Below are positions 29,900 to 37,003 of a DNA stretch of 64,000 nt, one piece after another. The notes under the pieces are model-generated. The model saw nothing but the letters and a program-made list of their open reading frames with translations. It was not told the origin of the DNA and made no database searches. The position numbers were made by a program, and so were the translations under genes. This DNA is from Bradyrhizobium sediminis. Lineage in GTDB: Bacteria > Pseudomonadota > Alphaproteobacteria > Rhizobiales > Xanthobacteraceae. How positions within the stretch are numbered: position 1 is the first letter of the stretch; each line of letters opens with the position of its first letter. The DNA is taken from assembly GCF_018736105.1 (NCBI RefSeq), contig NZ_CP076135.1:496001-560000 (forward strand), read 5' to 3'.

Positions 29900-30321
29900 C
29901 GTTCAACGTGCTGCAGCCCCGTTACGTCGACTTCATTCCCAAGGAACTTGAAGACGGCGTCCTGTACATCTCCCAGCGATTCCTAACCGCAAGTCATCGC
30001 TGCGCGTGTGGTTGCGGCACCAAAATTGTCACGCCGTTCCGCAACGCCGAATACAGCCTGGTGGTGAACGGCGATCGGGTGTCTCTCTCGCCGTCCATCG
30101 GCAACTGGAATCATCCCTGTCAGTCGCACTACTGGGTTAAAGACAACGCGGTGATGTGGGCAGGCGCCATGAGCAAGGAGCAAATCCTTGCCGGCCGCGC
30201 GCAAGATAACGCATTCCGCGAAGCGTATTTCGACGCGGTTGCGTGGCCGTGGTATCGCCGATTTGGCAGCATGATAAGAGCCTGGCTTAACGCGATCTTA
30301 AAATCGCTTGGCCTTCGGTGA
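29896..30321 (+). CDS. DUF6527-like zinc-binding protein of the ubiquitin-like operon
   Basis: 141 residues. Cysteines and histidines are arranged as HRCACGCGTK and WNHPCQSHYW, a probable zinc site. The C-terminus holds WPWYRRFGSMIRAWLNAILKSL, an amphipathic helix. GTG 29896 overlaps the E2-E1 stop by four bases, so it belongs to that operon. Members of this family (DUF6527) accompany multiubiquitin operons and are proposed to have a substrate or deconjugation role, but no JAB-type peptidase motif is present here. Confidence 0.75.
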   Translation: MTFNVLQPRYVDFIPKELEDGVLYISQRFLTASHRCACGCGTKIVTPFRNAEYSLVVNGDRVSLSPSIGNWNHPCQSHYWVKDNAVMWAGAMSKEQILAGRAQDNAFREAYFDAVAWPWYRRFGSMIRAWLNAILKSLGLR

Positions 30322-30527
30322 AAAACTTGCTCGACGGGGTTGGTTCGCTAATTGATAAAGTTTGGTCACAAATGGAGTCAGTCGACCGACTGATAAGGTT
30401 TCGAGCAAAAGCCGATCAGTTTGGGCCGAGGACCAACCCATCCCACGCTGCCGCATTTCGTGCACTTGAAATGCGCGCAGATATCGTACCAGTCCCAATC
30501 TGGCAGCCGGTCCAACGGCACCGCTGA
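30318..30527 (+). CDS. short coupled frame, probably a truncated fourth gene
   Basis: A GTG at 30318 overlaps the previous TGA (GTGA), giving a frame of 69 codons. Its first 30 residues (MKNLLDGVGSLIDKVWSQM and so on) are plausible protein, and the part SLIDKVWSQM resembles SLEKLWPQM at the end of the gene ending at 39150. From about residue 33 it runs across boundary repeat 3 and becomes the antisense of the minus-strand gene at 30378-30719, with no protein character. I read it as a gene whose 3' part was lost in recombination. Confidence 0.35.
   Translation: MKNLLDGVGSLIDKVWSQMESVDRLIRFRAKADQFGPRTNPSHAAAFRALEMRADIVPVPIWQPVQRHR
30352..30420. repeat. module-boundary repeat, family 1, copy 3
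   Basis: The core 30389-30420 is ACTGATAAG-N14-CCGATCAGT. The leader at 30352-30373 matches copy 4 closely (AAAGTTTGGTCACAAATGGA against AAAGCTTTGGCCGCAAATGGA). It separates the ubiquitin-like module from the nuclease/TIR module and lies inside the 3' end of the minus-strand gene at 30378-30719. Confidence 0.65.
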
Positions 30528-30719
30528 CGAATGCCAGCAGCGTGGTCGCGGGTCGCGGTCGGGTGGACCAACGCAATAAACCAGGATGGTCTTAAAGCCG
30601 CGCGCCTTGGCCTCGGCCGGTCGTCCGTTCGACCAGTGGCGCAAGCGGGAATTGGGTTTGCGGCGCCCAGGGCATGCCGTATGAAGGGTCCGGAAAATCC
30701 GCATGGCAAATGGCGCCAT
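30378..30719 (-). CDS. small zinc-ribbon protein with a replaced C-terminus
   Basis: 113 residues from ATG 30719. The middle has CWHSSAVPLDRLPDWDWYD and HFKCTKCGSVGWVGPRP, recalling orphan rhizobial proteins of this pattern that usually continue with a short Trp-Ser-Glu-rich tail. Here the last residues (LIGFCSKPYQSVD) are encoded by boundary repeat 3, so the original C-terminus has been exchanged. The start is uncertain; ATG 30704 is also possible. The role is unknown; one C-x2-C pair could hold half a zinc site. Confidence 0.55.
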   Translation of the reverse strand: MAPFAMRIFRTLHTACPGRRKPNSRLRHWSNGRPAEAKARGFKTILVYCVGPPDRDPRPRCWHSSAVPLDRLPDWDWYDICAHFKCTKCGSVGWVGPRPKLIGFCSKPYQSVD

Positions 30720-30794
30720 GGATTGGGATTGGAATAGGACCACGCTAATGTCTCTCTCGGGGTTGATAACCTGGTGGGCGAATCGGGGCGGGGC

Positions 30795-31274
30795 ATGAAG
30801 TGTTTCACGCTGATCTTTGCAGCTATTTTCTTCTCGACGCTGCGCGTCCAGGCGGAGCTCATCAGCGTCGATGCCATCACCGTTGTGGATGGCGACACCA
30901 TCGAGGTCGGGGGACATCGCTATCGGTTGGTTGGGTATGACACCCCGGAAATAAAGACGCGCCGCCGTAAGGTGACCCCAGACGAGAGGGCACTGGCCAT
31001 CGTCGCAAAGAAGCGCTTCACCGAACTGCTGCACAACGGTCCGCTCGATTTGGCGGAGGTGGTTTGCTCGTGCCCGACAAAGACCATCGGGACCAAGAAG
31101 TGCAACTATGGCAGGAAGTGTGGCCGGCTGACGCTCAACGGCAAGAACATAGGTGAGATGCTAATCGCCGAAGAACTCGCCGAGCCGTTTGTCTGCGGAG
31201 AAACGAGTTGTCCCGAAATGCCTGATTGGCCAAAGATCATCGAAAGGCAATTTTCCGCGCAGAGGCCACAATGA
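30795..31274 (+). CDS. exported thermonuclease-like (SNase) protein
   Basis: 159 residues. A signal peptide (MKCFTLIFAAIFFSTLRVQA) precedes an OB-fold staphylococcal-nuclease domain: ISVDAITVVDGDTIEVGGHRYRLVGYDTPEI carries the metal-binding Asp residues and an Arg of the active site (YRLVGYDTPE). A cysteine-rich insertion (VCSCPTKTIGTKKCNYGRKCGR) is unusual and suggests disulfides. It is likely to cut nucleic acid in the periplasm. It converges with the small minus-strand gene after 17 bp, so it is not in the TIR operon. Confidence 0.85.
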   Translation: MKCFTLIFAAIFFSTLRVQAELISVDAITVVDGDTIEVGGHRYRLVGYDTPEIKTRRRKVTPDERALAIVAKKRFTELLHNGPLDLAEVVCSCPTKTIGTKKCNYGRKCGRLTLNGKNIGEMLIAEELAEPFVCGETSCPEMPDWPKIIERQFSAQRPQ

Positions 31275-31291
31275 CCGCGCGCCGAAACGTG

Positions 31292-31618
31292 TCAGCCGGA
31301 CGGTTGCTCATACCGTTTGACCCACGCTTGGTGATTTTGTTCAGCGAGGGCTTTGACCGAGTCAGCTTCTTCTTGCGACTTAAAACACCGCTGGTCGTTG
31401 ATCTGAACGCTTTCGATGTTCAGGGCTTTGGCGGCCTCCGCGACGATTGACGGCCACGCGCCGTCCCAATACTGTCCGATCTTGAGCCGGTTTTTCCGGC
31501 GTGTCGGAATCTTGAACGTGAACGGCGCGAGGTAGTTTGCGGTCGATTGAGCTATGCGCTGCCGCGCTTCGTCATCGGCGGGATCGTCACCAAATAAGAC
31601 ACGCTTGGAATAGCCCAT
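31292..31618 (-). CDS. hypothetical protein, last gene of the TIR operon
   Basis: 108 residues starting at ATG 31618, 47 bp after the CAP12-like gene on the same strand. It is soluble, mixed alpha/beta by eye, with a basic middle (FKIPTRRKNRLKIGQYWDG) and a helical end (SQEEADSVKALAEQNHQAW). I cannot place it in a family. Position makes it a possible fourth member of the TIR operon, for example an immunity or accessory subunit, but that is only inference. Confidence 0.6.
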   Translation of the reverse strand: MGYSKRVLFGDDPADDEARQRIAQSTANYLAPFTFKIPTRRKNRLKIGQYWDGAWPSIVAEAAKALNIESVQINDQRCFKSQEEADSVKALAEQNHQAWVKRYEQPSG

Positions 31619-31665
31619 AGTGCTGTCGCCTGTTTGATGATTCCGGCAGCAGCCGGCCAAACGCT

Positions 31666-32613
31666 TCAACCGCGCATAACCTTGTTCCAGTCAATCTCGT
31701 AGCCGGCTGCCTCCAGCTCCCTCGACAACGTCTGCCGCCAGCCACCGCCCCTGTCGAAAGACTCGTCGATGACGCCACGCCAGTCAGAAGGAATTTCGGG
31801 GTCGCCGACCTTCAACGTGCAAACGCGCGGGCGTCCCAGCTTGCCTATGAAGTAACCCAGCTCCAGGAGCACGTTTTGCCTCACGCGCGGTGCCGGCGTT
31901 CCGCCCTTCACGCAGCCTTCGTCATCGGGGGTCAGCAGGATGACCGCGAAGCCTACATCACTGTGGGCTTCCACCTTCTCGATGACGGTTCGGCCCTGGT
32001 TGGCCTTTTCATGCAGGATGACGGCCTCAAATCCGATCTTCTCCAAGAACCTCGCAACAGCTTCGCGCACGCCTTCGTCATGGCCATGGACAATGAACAC
32101 CTTGCGCGCAGCAGTCACCATGGATGGAGACGGTGCGCCCAGCCCTGAACCCTGGCTGTCATCGTCAAGGTCCCCCAGGTCGGTCTCCAGCGCCCTAATG
32201 GCTCCCTGCAATATCTTGATCGAACGCTGCTTGCCTTCGGCAAGGTACTGGCGGGCTTCGTGCGCGTCTCTCGCGTCATAATCGATCGGCCCACCACGGC
32301 CAAAAGCCGGCTCCATGCGCATCGTGACCGGACCATTGTCCAGGCTGGCCGCATCTTCAAAGTTCTTGTACCGCGGCGTGTTGTGGCCAAAGGCGACTGC
32401 CAGCGCGTCCCGTATGCCCGCTTCGATGGTCATCACCTCAGGGATGTTGAAGCGCTTCTGCACTTGCTCCGGCTTGAACGCTTCCACATCAGCGAGGCAT
32501 TGCTTCAGTCGCTCGATGCGGCGGCGGACCTGCGCCGCGTTCAGAACGGGAGCCTGGGGCGGCGGGGTGGTCGGCCGGCGAGGGGGCAAAGATGTGCTCC
32601 GCTTTGGTTGCAA
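31666..32613 (-). CDS. CAP12/Pycsar-type TIR-like nucleotide-binding protein
   Basis: About 315 residues. The first 30 are proline/arginine-rich. A helical region (about 35-150) precedes a TIR-like domain: RKVFIVHGHDEGVREAVARFL, VILHEKANQGRTVIEKVE, FAVILLTPDDEG and QNVLLELGYFIGKLGR, whose Glu matches the catalytic position of NAD-cleaving TIR domains of the CAP12/Pycsar family. No ATG is available near the N-terminus; TTG 32613 lies 4 bp after the stop of the upstream TIR gene and gives tight coupling, while TTG 32685 would overlap it. It probably hydrolyses NAD+ or makes a cyclic nucleotide signal. Confidence 0.8.
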   Translation of the reverse strand: MQPKRSTSLPPRRPTTPPPQAPVLNAAQVRRRIERLKQCLADVEAFKPEQVQKRFNIPEVMTIEAGIRDALAVAFGHNTPRYKNFEDAASLDNGPVTMRMEPAFGRGGPIDYDARDAHEARQYLAEGKQRSIKILQGAIRALETDLGDLDDDSQGSGLGAPSPSMVTAARKVFIVHGHDEGVREAVARFLEKIGFEAVILHEKANQGRTVIEKVEAHSDVGFAVILLTPDDEGCVKGGTPAPRVRQNVLLELGYFIGKLGRPRVCTLKVGDPEIPSDWRGVIDESFDRGGGWRQTLSRELEAAGYEIDWNKVMRG

Positions 32614-32617
32614 TTGC

Positions 32618-33661
32618 CTAGCGGCCTGCCCGCAACGCCGCGGTGTCAATCCACGCGCCGATGTTCTTGTGGCCTTCCTCGGCAACGTAGTCGTAAATGG
32701 CCGTGACGTCGGAAAGTGGCACGACGAAGCCCACCTTCGGCGGGTTCGCCTGCATGTGTTTCGGCAGTGGCACGGCGAAGGTGTACTTGCTGTACTTCTC
32801 CCAGCGCCATTGCCATGTCAGCTGGCCAGCCTCCACCACCTGTTGCAACACGCGCTCATAGAGGAAGTACACACCCGCCTGTTTCGGGCACCCCACAGCC
32901 ATGTAGTCGAGCGGATTATCTCCATGTTCATCCGGGGCTTGGCGCTGATGGTGCCGAAGGCTGTTGAGGTGGACCGCCAGCAGGCCCTTCTTGTCGATGA
33001 CGGAGCGGGCGATTTCGTACCTGACCCACGGCCGAGCCCAAGTCTCGGTGCCTACCAGCACGCAGACCACGGAGGCGTGGGCCATGCCGCCGCGAATCAG
33101 GTTCTTGAGGCCTTCCGGGTTCTTGCGCTGGACGGACTCCCACAGGCTGCGGTCGAAGAACTGGCGCTTGTCCTCGCGGCCGGGGCAATCGATCTTCCAA
33201 GATTGGCGCACGTTGTTGACGCGCATGATGTCGGCATAGTGGAAGGAGAAAAAGCCCTTCCGCTTGATGGTGGCCGGCGCGTACGTCGGCGCTGGCCTTG
33301 CAGGCGCCACAGGCGGCGCAACAAGGTCGGCGAGCCGAGGCAGGGGCCGACGAGGCGCTACTGGCGGGGCGACTAGGTCAGGGTTGAGAAAGGGCGCGAA
33401 CGGGTTCTGCGCGGTCGAAGGCGTCGGCAGCCCAAAGGCGCCGAGCAGACTTGATCCCGCGTCGATGGAAGGCGCCGAGGGCGCGAGGGCGCTTAGCAGG
33501 CCAGCCACGCCATTGGACGGTGGCGGCGTTGGCGCAAAGAACGGGGAGGAGAGGCCAGAACCGAATGGTGAGGCGAGACCAGAACCGAACGTCGGGCTTG
33601 TTGGCTGGGCGACGCGCTGCAGCAGCCTGATCAGCGCATCCTTGTCATATGAGCTTGTCAT
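32618..33661 (-). CDS. Thoeris-like TIR (MTH538-type) protein with disordered N-terminus
   Basis: 347 residues. Residues 1-130 are low-complexity Pro/Ala/Gly/Ser, with a repeated LVAPPVAPxRP unit. The TIR domain follows: KGFFSFHYADIMRVNNVRQSWK, DRSLWESVQRKN, GMAHASVVCVLVGTETWARPWVRYEIARSVIDKKGLLAVHL, the pattern of ThsB/MTH538 TIR proteins that make cyclic ADP-ribose-type signals. ATG 33661 overlaps the end of the membrane-protein gene by 17 bp. It would be the signalling or sensor component; a conventional ThsA effector with SIR2 or SLOG is not present. Confidence 0.85.
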   Translation of the reverse strand: MTSSYDKDALIRLLQRVAQPTSPTFGSGLASPFGSGLSSPFFAPTPPPSNGVAGLLSALAPSAPSIDAGSSLLGAFGLPTPSTAQNPFAPFLNPDLVAPPVAPRRPLPRLADLVAPPVAPARPAPTYAPATIKRKGFFSFHYADIMRVNNVRQSWKIDCPGREDKRQFFDRSLWESVQRKNPEGLKNLIRGGMAHASVVCVLVGTETWARPWVRYEIARSVIDKKGLLAVHLNSLRHHQRQAPDEHGDNPLDYMAVGCPKQAGVYFLYERVLQQVVEAGQLTWQWRWEKYSKYTFAVPLPKHMQANPPKVGFVVPLSDVTAIYDYVAEEGHKNIGAWIDTAALRAGR

Positions 33662-34085
33662 AGACCTGCCTTGCAATGGCTACCGCCAAGACCGTCACAA
33701 CGGCCAGCGGCAGATAGAATCCCGCCACCGACCAGCTGAAGAAGGCAGGCCAATATGGCGAAACCGGGTTGTCCTTGTTGCCCATGTTGAAGGTGGGCGA
33801 CGTGTCCCAGCCTTCTGCGGCGACCGCGTCGAATCGCTTCCGGAATCGGCGCTCGACTTGAAGATAGCGCGCATCCAAGAAGGCAAAGGACAGGATCGGC
33901 ACCAGCGTCAGCAAGGCGACGATGGGGCGCTGCAAGGTGATGGCGAAGCCGGCGATCGCGACCGAAATGGTAACGCAGTAGTTCTTCAAGGTCGCGCACT
34001 GCGCCGCCATGCGCGTCACCACCCCCTGAAGCATCTCCAGCTGCTTCAACCTCAGATCAGCGATTTTTTCCGGCGACAACGGCAT
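33645..34085 (-). CDS. small membrane protein leading the TIR operon
   Basis: 146 residues with about four membrane helices in two pairs (KNYCVTISVAIAGFAITL, IVALLTLVPILSFAFLDARYL, AFFSWSVAGFYL, PLAVVTVLAVAIARQ). The motif FLDARYLQVERRFRKRFDAV resembles a family of TIR-partner membrane proteins whose usual form is LDAYxLRxERxFRxLYxxV. It is the first gene and overlaps the TIR gene. A pore or membrane-disrupting effector, or an anchor for the TIR protein, is likely from position. Confidence 0.75.
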   Translation of the reverse strand: MPLSPEKIADLRLKQLEMLQGVVTRMAAQCATLKNYCVTISVAIAGFAITLQRPIVALLTLVPILSFAFLDARYLQVERRFRKRFDAVAAEGWDTSPTFNMGNKDNPVSPYWPAFFSWSVAGFYLPLAVVTVLAVAIARQVYDKLI

Positions 34086-34271
34086 AGGGGCAGGTTAGAA
34101 CGGATAAGGAACATCGACAAGGCGATTCCCCGAGCTATCCATCGGATTCTCAATGGGCCGGGAGCTATTGCTCGACCGGGCCCTTAAAAAGCTTGCCCGG
34201 AAGGTATGCAAGCGCAGGGACCAAACGGGGCGTACCTGTATATCAGCGATTCCCGGGGCGGAGAGGTGCCA

Positions 34272-35474
34272 ATGATTAGATTTTCAATGGGTGGCAAGAA
34301 CCTTGATCCCCGCAATCTCAAGGATGCTGTCATGGCGTCAGTGCTGGAGGGCGTTCGCAATCAAATCCGCGAAAAGGTCGGCAACATTCGCGATCCAGAC
34401 ACGGGCGAATTCCCAACCATCGTCATTCGCGGCAACAGCCTCGACGATCTAAAGATTCAGGTCGAGGGCTCGCCAGCCCTTGTTGCTTTGGTCAACGAAC
34501 GGCTGGGCCTCGAGGCAGCGGGTGAACCCAGCGCAGCGCCAGAAAGCCAGCCGCACGTCTTTATCAGTTATACATCCGAAGACATCGACATCGCGCGGCG
34601 GGTCGCCGAGGCGCTTCGGGGCGCCGGCATCGAGGTGTGGTGGGACAAGTGGTGCATCTCGTCCGGCGATAGCCTACGGCAAAAGATCGACGAGGGAATT
34701 GGCGGCTGCACGCACTTTCTTGTCTTGCTCACGCCGCGCTCTATCAACAAGCCTTGGGTCAACCAGGAAATGGACGCGGGTCTCATCCGCAAACTGAACG
34801 ACCAGTGCCGCTTTCTTCCGGTTCGTCACGAACTGCCGGCGTCCGAATTGCCGCCGTTGCTTTCGGGCATTGCGTCAGCGTCGATTGTGACCGATGCCGA
34901 TGTTGCTCAGTTGATCCATGATATCTACGCGCTGACGCGCAAACCGCCGCGAGGGCCTGCACCCGCGGCCGTGCAAAACAGCCGGGCATCGCAGACCGGT
35001 TATTCCGCCGCGGCCAACGCCATCGCGCGCTACTTCGTGGAAAAATCGGAGGACGGCTTATTCGGCGACCCGATTTGCGAGGTCGATGAGCTGGCCAAGG
35101 AAGTCGGCCTCAGCGTCGAAGACACCGAAGATGCCATCCAGGAGCTTTCTGGTTTTCTCCGGCTGTCGACCGGCCACGTTTTGGTGGAAGGGACGCTGTT
35201 TGCCGAGTTCGATCGCTACTGGAAACCGTGGAGTACGGCCGATGATGCACTTCGGTTGGCGGCCGACATCATGAGCGACCCTAAGTTTCCCGATCCCTGC
35301 GAAGAAATCGCAAAGCTGTATCAATGGGAGCCTCGACGTCTGAACTCGACCGCTTATTATTTGCTGGAGAGGTCTCTCATCGTGGACTATCAGGGCATCG
35401 GTACCGCGCCGTGGGCCGTTTTTAGAATTGTCGGCAACCAGAATATGCGTCGATTTGTGAAGAGCCGCTCGTAG
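34272..35474 (+). CDS. TIR-domain protein with N-terminal and winged-helix C-terminal parts
   Basis: 400 residues. The N-terminal 85 residues are of unknown fold. The TIR domain (about 92-215) begins PHVFISYTSEDIDIARRVAEALRGAGIEVWWDKWCISSGDSLRQKIDEGI, with the conserved WWDKW and the Glu before GI characteristic of NAD-cleaving TIRs. The C-terminal 150 residues look like tandem winged helices (LAKEVGLSVEDTEDAIQELSG and so on). ATG 34272 has GCGGAGAGG (34258-34266); ATG 34206 is a weaker alternative. It diverges from the TIR operon and seems a stand-alone defence gene. Confidence 0.82.
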   Translation: MIRFSMGGKNLDPRNLKDAVMASVLEGVRNQIREKVGNIRDPDTGEFPTIVIRGNSLDDLKIQVEGSPALVALVNERLGLEAAGEPSAAPESQPHVFISYTSEDIDIARRVAEALRGAGIEVWWDKWCISSGDSLRQKIDEGIGGCTHFLVLLTPRSINKPWVNQEMDAGLIRKLNDQCRFLPVRHELPASELPPLLSGIASASIVTDADVAQLIHDIYALTRKPPRGPAPAAVQNSRASQTGYSAAANAIARYFVEKSEDGLFGDPICEVDELAKEVGLSVEDTEDAIQELSGFLRLSTGHVLVEGTLFAEFDRYWKPWSTADDALRLAADIMSDPKFPDPCEEIAKLYQWEPRRLNSTAYYLLERSLIVDYQGIGTAPWAVFRIVGNQNMRRFVKSRS

Positions 35475-35895
35475 CTTGCTCACTTAAACTCTGCGTCGCG
35501 GTACCGGCGTCACAGGATCCCATCCTCACACGAGCGGAGGCGCGGTTAGTGATCGGACTCCAAATGACTGATGACGGCACGCCTCAACGTCCTCCGTTCC
35601 GATCTCCGCTGGATTCAGGTTACAAAATTGATGCCGCAGCGGATAGCGTAGAGTTTGTGAAGCGGACCTTCAGCTATTGACCGACCCTGAAACGATCCAA
35701 GGCCGTGGCCGAGCCGTCCTACAGCTTCGACCCAAGCTCACCCTTTTAGTTCGCGCCGAGTTTCTGCAACCAGCGACTTCGGCCTATGTTGCATTCGACG
35801 GGGCGAACCATACTGAGTTCCAATTTGGTGATGGCTTTCAAAGCACCGAGGCAATTGCCGCTTCTCTACACAAACTGCGCAGCTAATACGTTGGT
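35475..35895. other. intergenic region with one doubtful small frame
   Basis: 421 bp between converging genes. A 69-codon frame (35677-35886, TTG start) has no signature and no good ribosome site; it could be a decayed gene end. No hairpin or RNA was recognised. Confidence 0.4.
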
Positions 35896-36909
35896 TTAGT
35901 TCTGGCAGGCGCGACGAATCTCGCTTCCTACACGCTGCTGCAAATCATCGGGATATTGGCCCGCTTTCTCAAAGGCGATCATGTCGGCGCGGGTGAGCTT
36001 GGCCGCAAAATTCGTCGCAAGGCACTCGCATTGACTTGCCGCGCGCGCGGGCAATTTTCCGTCGAAGCCGGCGGTCTTGAGGGCCTCCGCTTTGCAGGCC
36101 TTTTCGAAGCCGGGGCGGACCACTTCGGTTTTGAAACGCTCCAGTTCGGCCTCTGAAAGCGTCGAGATGTCAAACGTCTTCGTCAGGGAATACGCCGCTT
36201 TCTGCCAGTCAAAATTGGCGTCCCACACATAATATGCCCCCATCACCGCGAGGATGAGAAAGCCAAGCTGGCCAACGAAGGGGACGCAGGAAAACAAGAT
36301 CACGCCGACGAGAGCCCCAAACCAGGACCATCCGAAAATATGCATCACCGCGATGACGTTTAGCGGCAGCGACAAGAGCGCGAAGGCGCTGATCGTTAGG
36401 CCGAATGTTGAGCTGAGCAGGCCGGTGATCACACCGAGAAACGTCTCGACAATACCTCGCCTTTTCCTCGGCGCAGGCTGCGGCGCCATTGGCCGTGAGC
36501 CAGTTTGCGCCGGCGAGCCTGCGTTGCGCGGCGGCGCGGGCTCGGGTGATGGCGTGGGTTGCGGCGTGACACGGATCGGCGTCGGCGTGCCAGCGCGGGG
36601 CGGCTGCGGTGCCGGCGCAGGACGCGGAGCTGGCGCAGGCGCGTCCGGTGAAACAGTGCGCGGTGGTGCTGGCTTTGGGCTGGGGGGCGGGCCCTCCGGG
36701 ACCTCAGGATAGAGAGGCTTGAAAGGGGCCGCGGGAGGTTCTGCGGGCGTCGGCGTGCGGGGCTTTACAGCAGGCGCAGCCTTTTTCGGGGGCGGCTCGT
36801 CGCAAACATGCTGTTGGTCCCCTTCGAAAGGTACCCATTGGCCGTGCGGCATCTGCCGCAGGTTAATCCTGCGCCCGCAATACTTGCATGCTTTGTTGTA
36901 GCTGGACAT
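35896..36909 (-). CDS. zinc-ribbon, proline-rich membrane protein
   Basis: 337 residues. An N-terminal CKYCGRRINLRQMPHGQWVPFEGDQQHVC zinc-ribbon-like segment (first 37 residues) is followed by 110 residues rich in Pro, Ala and Arg, then three hydrophobic helices (about 165-235). The last 90 residues form a helical cytoplasmic or periplasmic tail with CECLATNFAAKLTRADM. AGGGGGGC precedes ATG 36909. It diverges from the helicase gene. I do not recognise the family; the layout zinc ribbon-linker-membrane suggests a sensor or anchor. Confidence 0.65.
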   Translation of the reverse strand: MSSYNKACKYCGRRINLRQMPHGQWVPFEGDQQHVCDEPPPKKAAPAVKPRTPTPAEPPAAPFKPLYPEVPEGPPPSPKPAPPRTVSPDAPAPAPRPAPAPQPPRAGTPTPIRVTPQPTPSPEPAPPRNAGSPAQTGSRPMAPQPAPRKRRGIVETFLGVITGLLSSTFGLTISAFALLSLPLNVIAVMHIFGWSWFGALVGVILFSCVPFVGQLGFLILAVMGAYYVWDANFDWQKAAYSLTKTFDISTLSEAELERFKTEVVRPGFEKACKAEALKTAGFDGKLPARAASQCECLATNFAAKLTRADMIAFEKAGQYPDDLQQRVGSEIRRACQN

Positions 36910-37003
36910 CGCCCCCCTGCTCAGTCGGGAGTACCACCGATGGTAGCGACGCTTCAAGCAGTTGTGATAGTATGTGGGACCGGCCTGCAGGGGGAGTTTT
37001 TCG

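Noticed and set aside
36254..36712. Plus-strand glycine-rich frame opposite the proline-rich membrane protein
   Set aside because: Gly-rich translation is the expected antisense of Pro-rich codons; the minus frame has the ribosome site, zinc ribbon and membrane helices.
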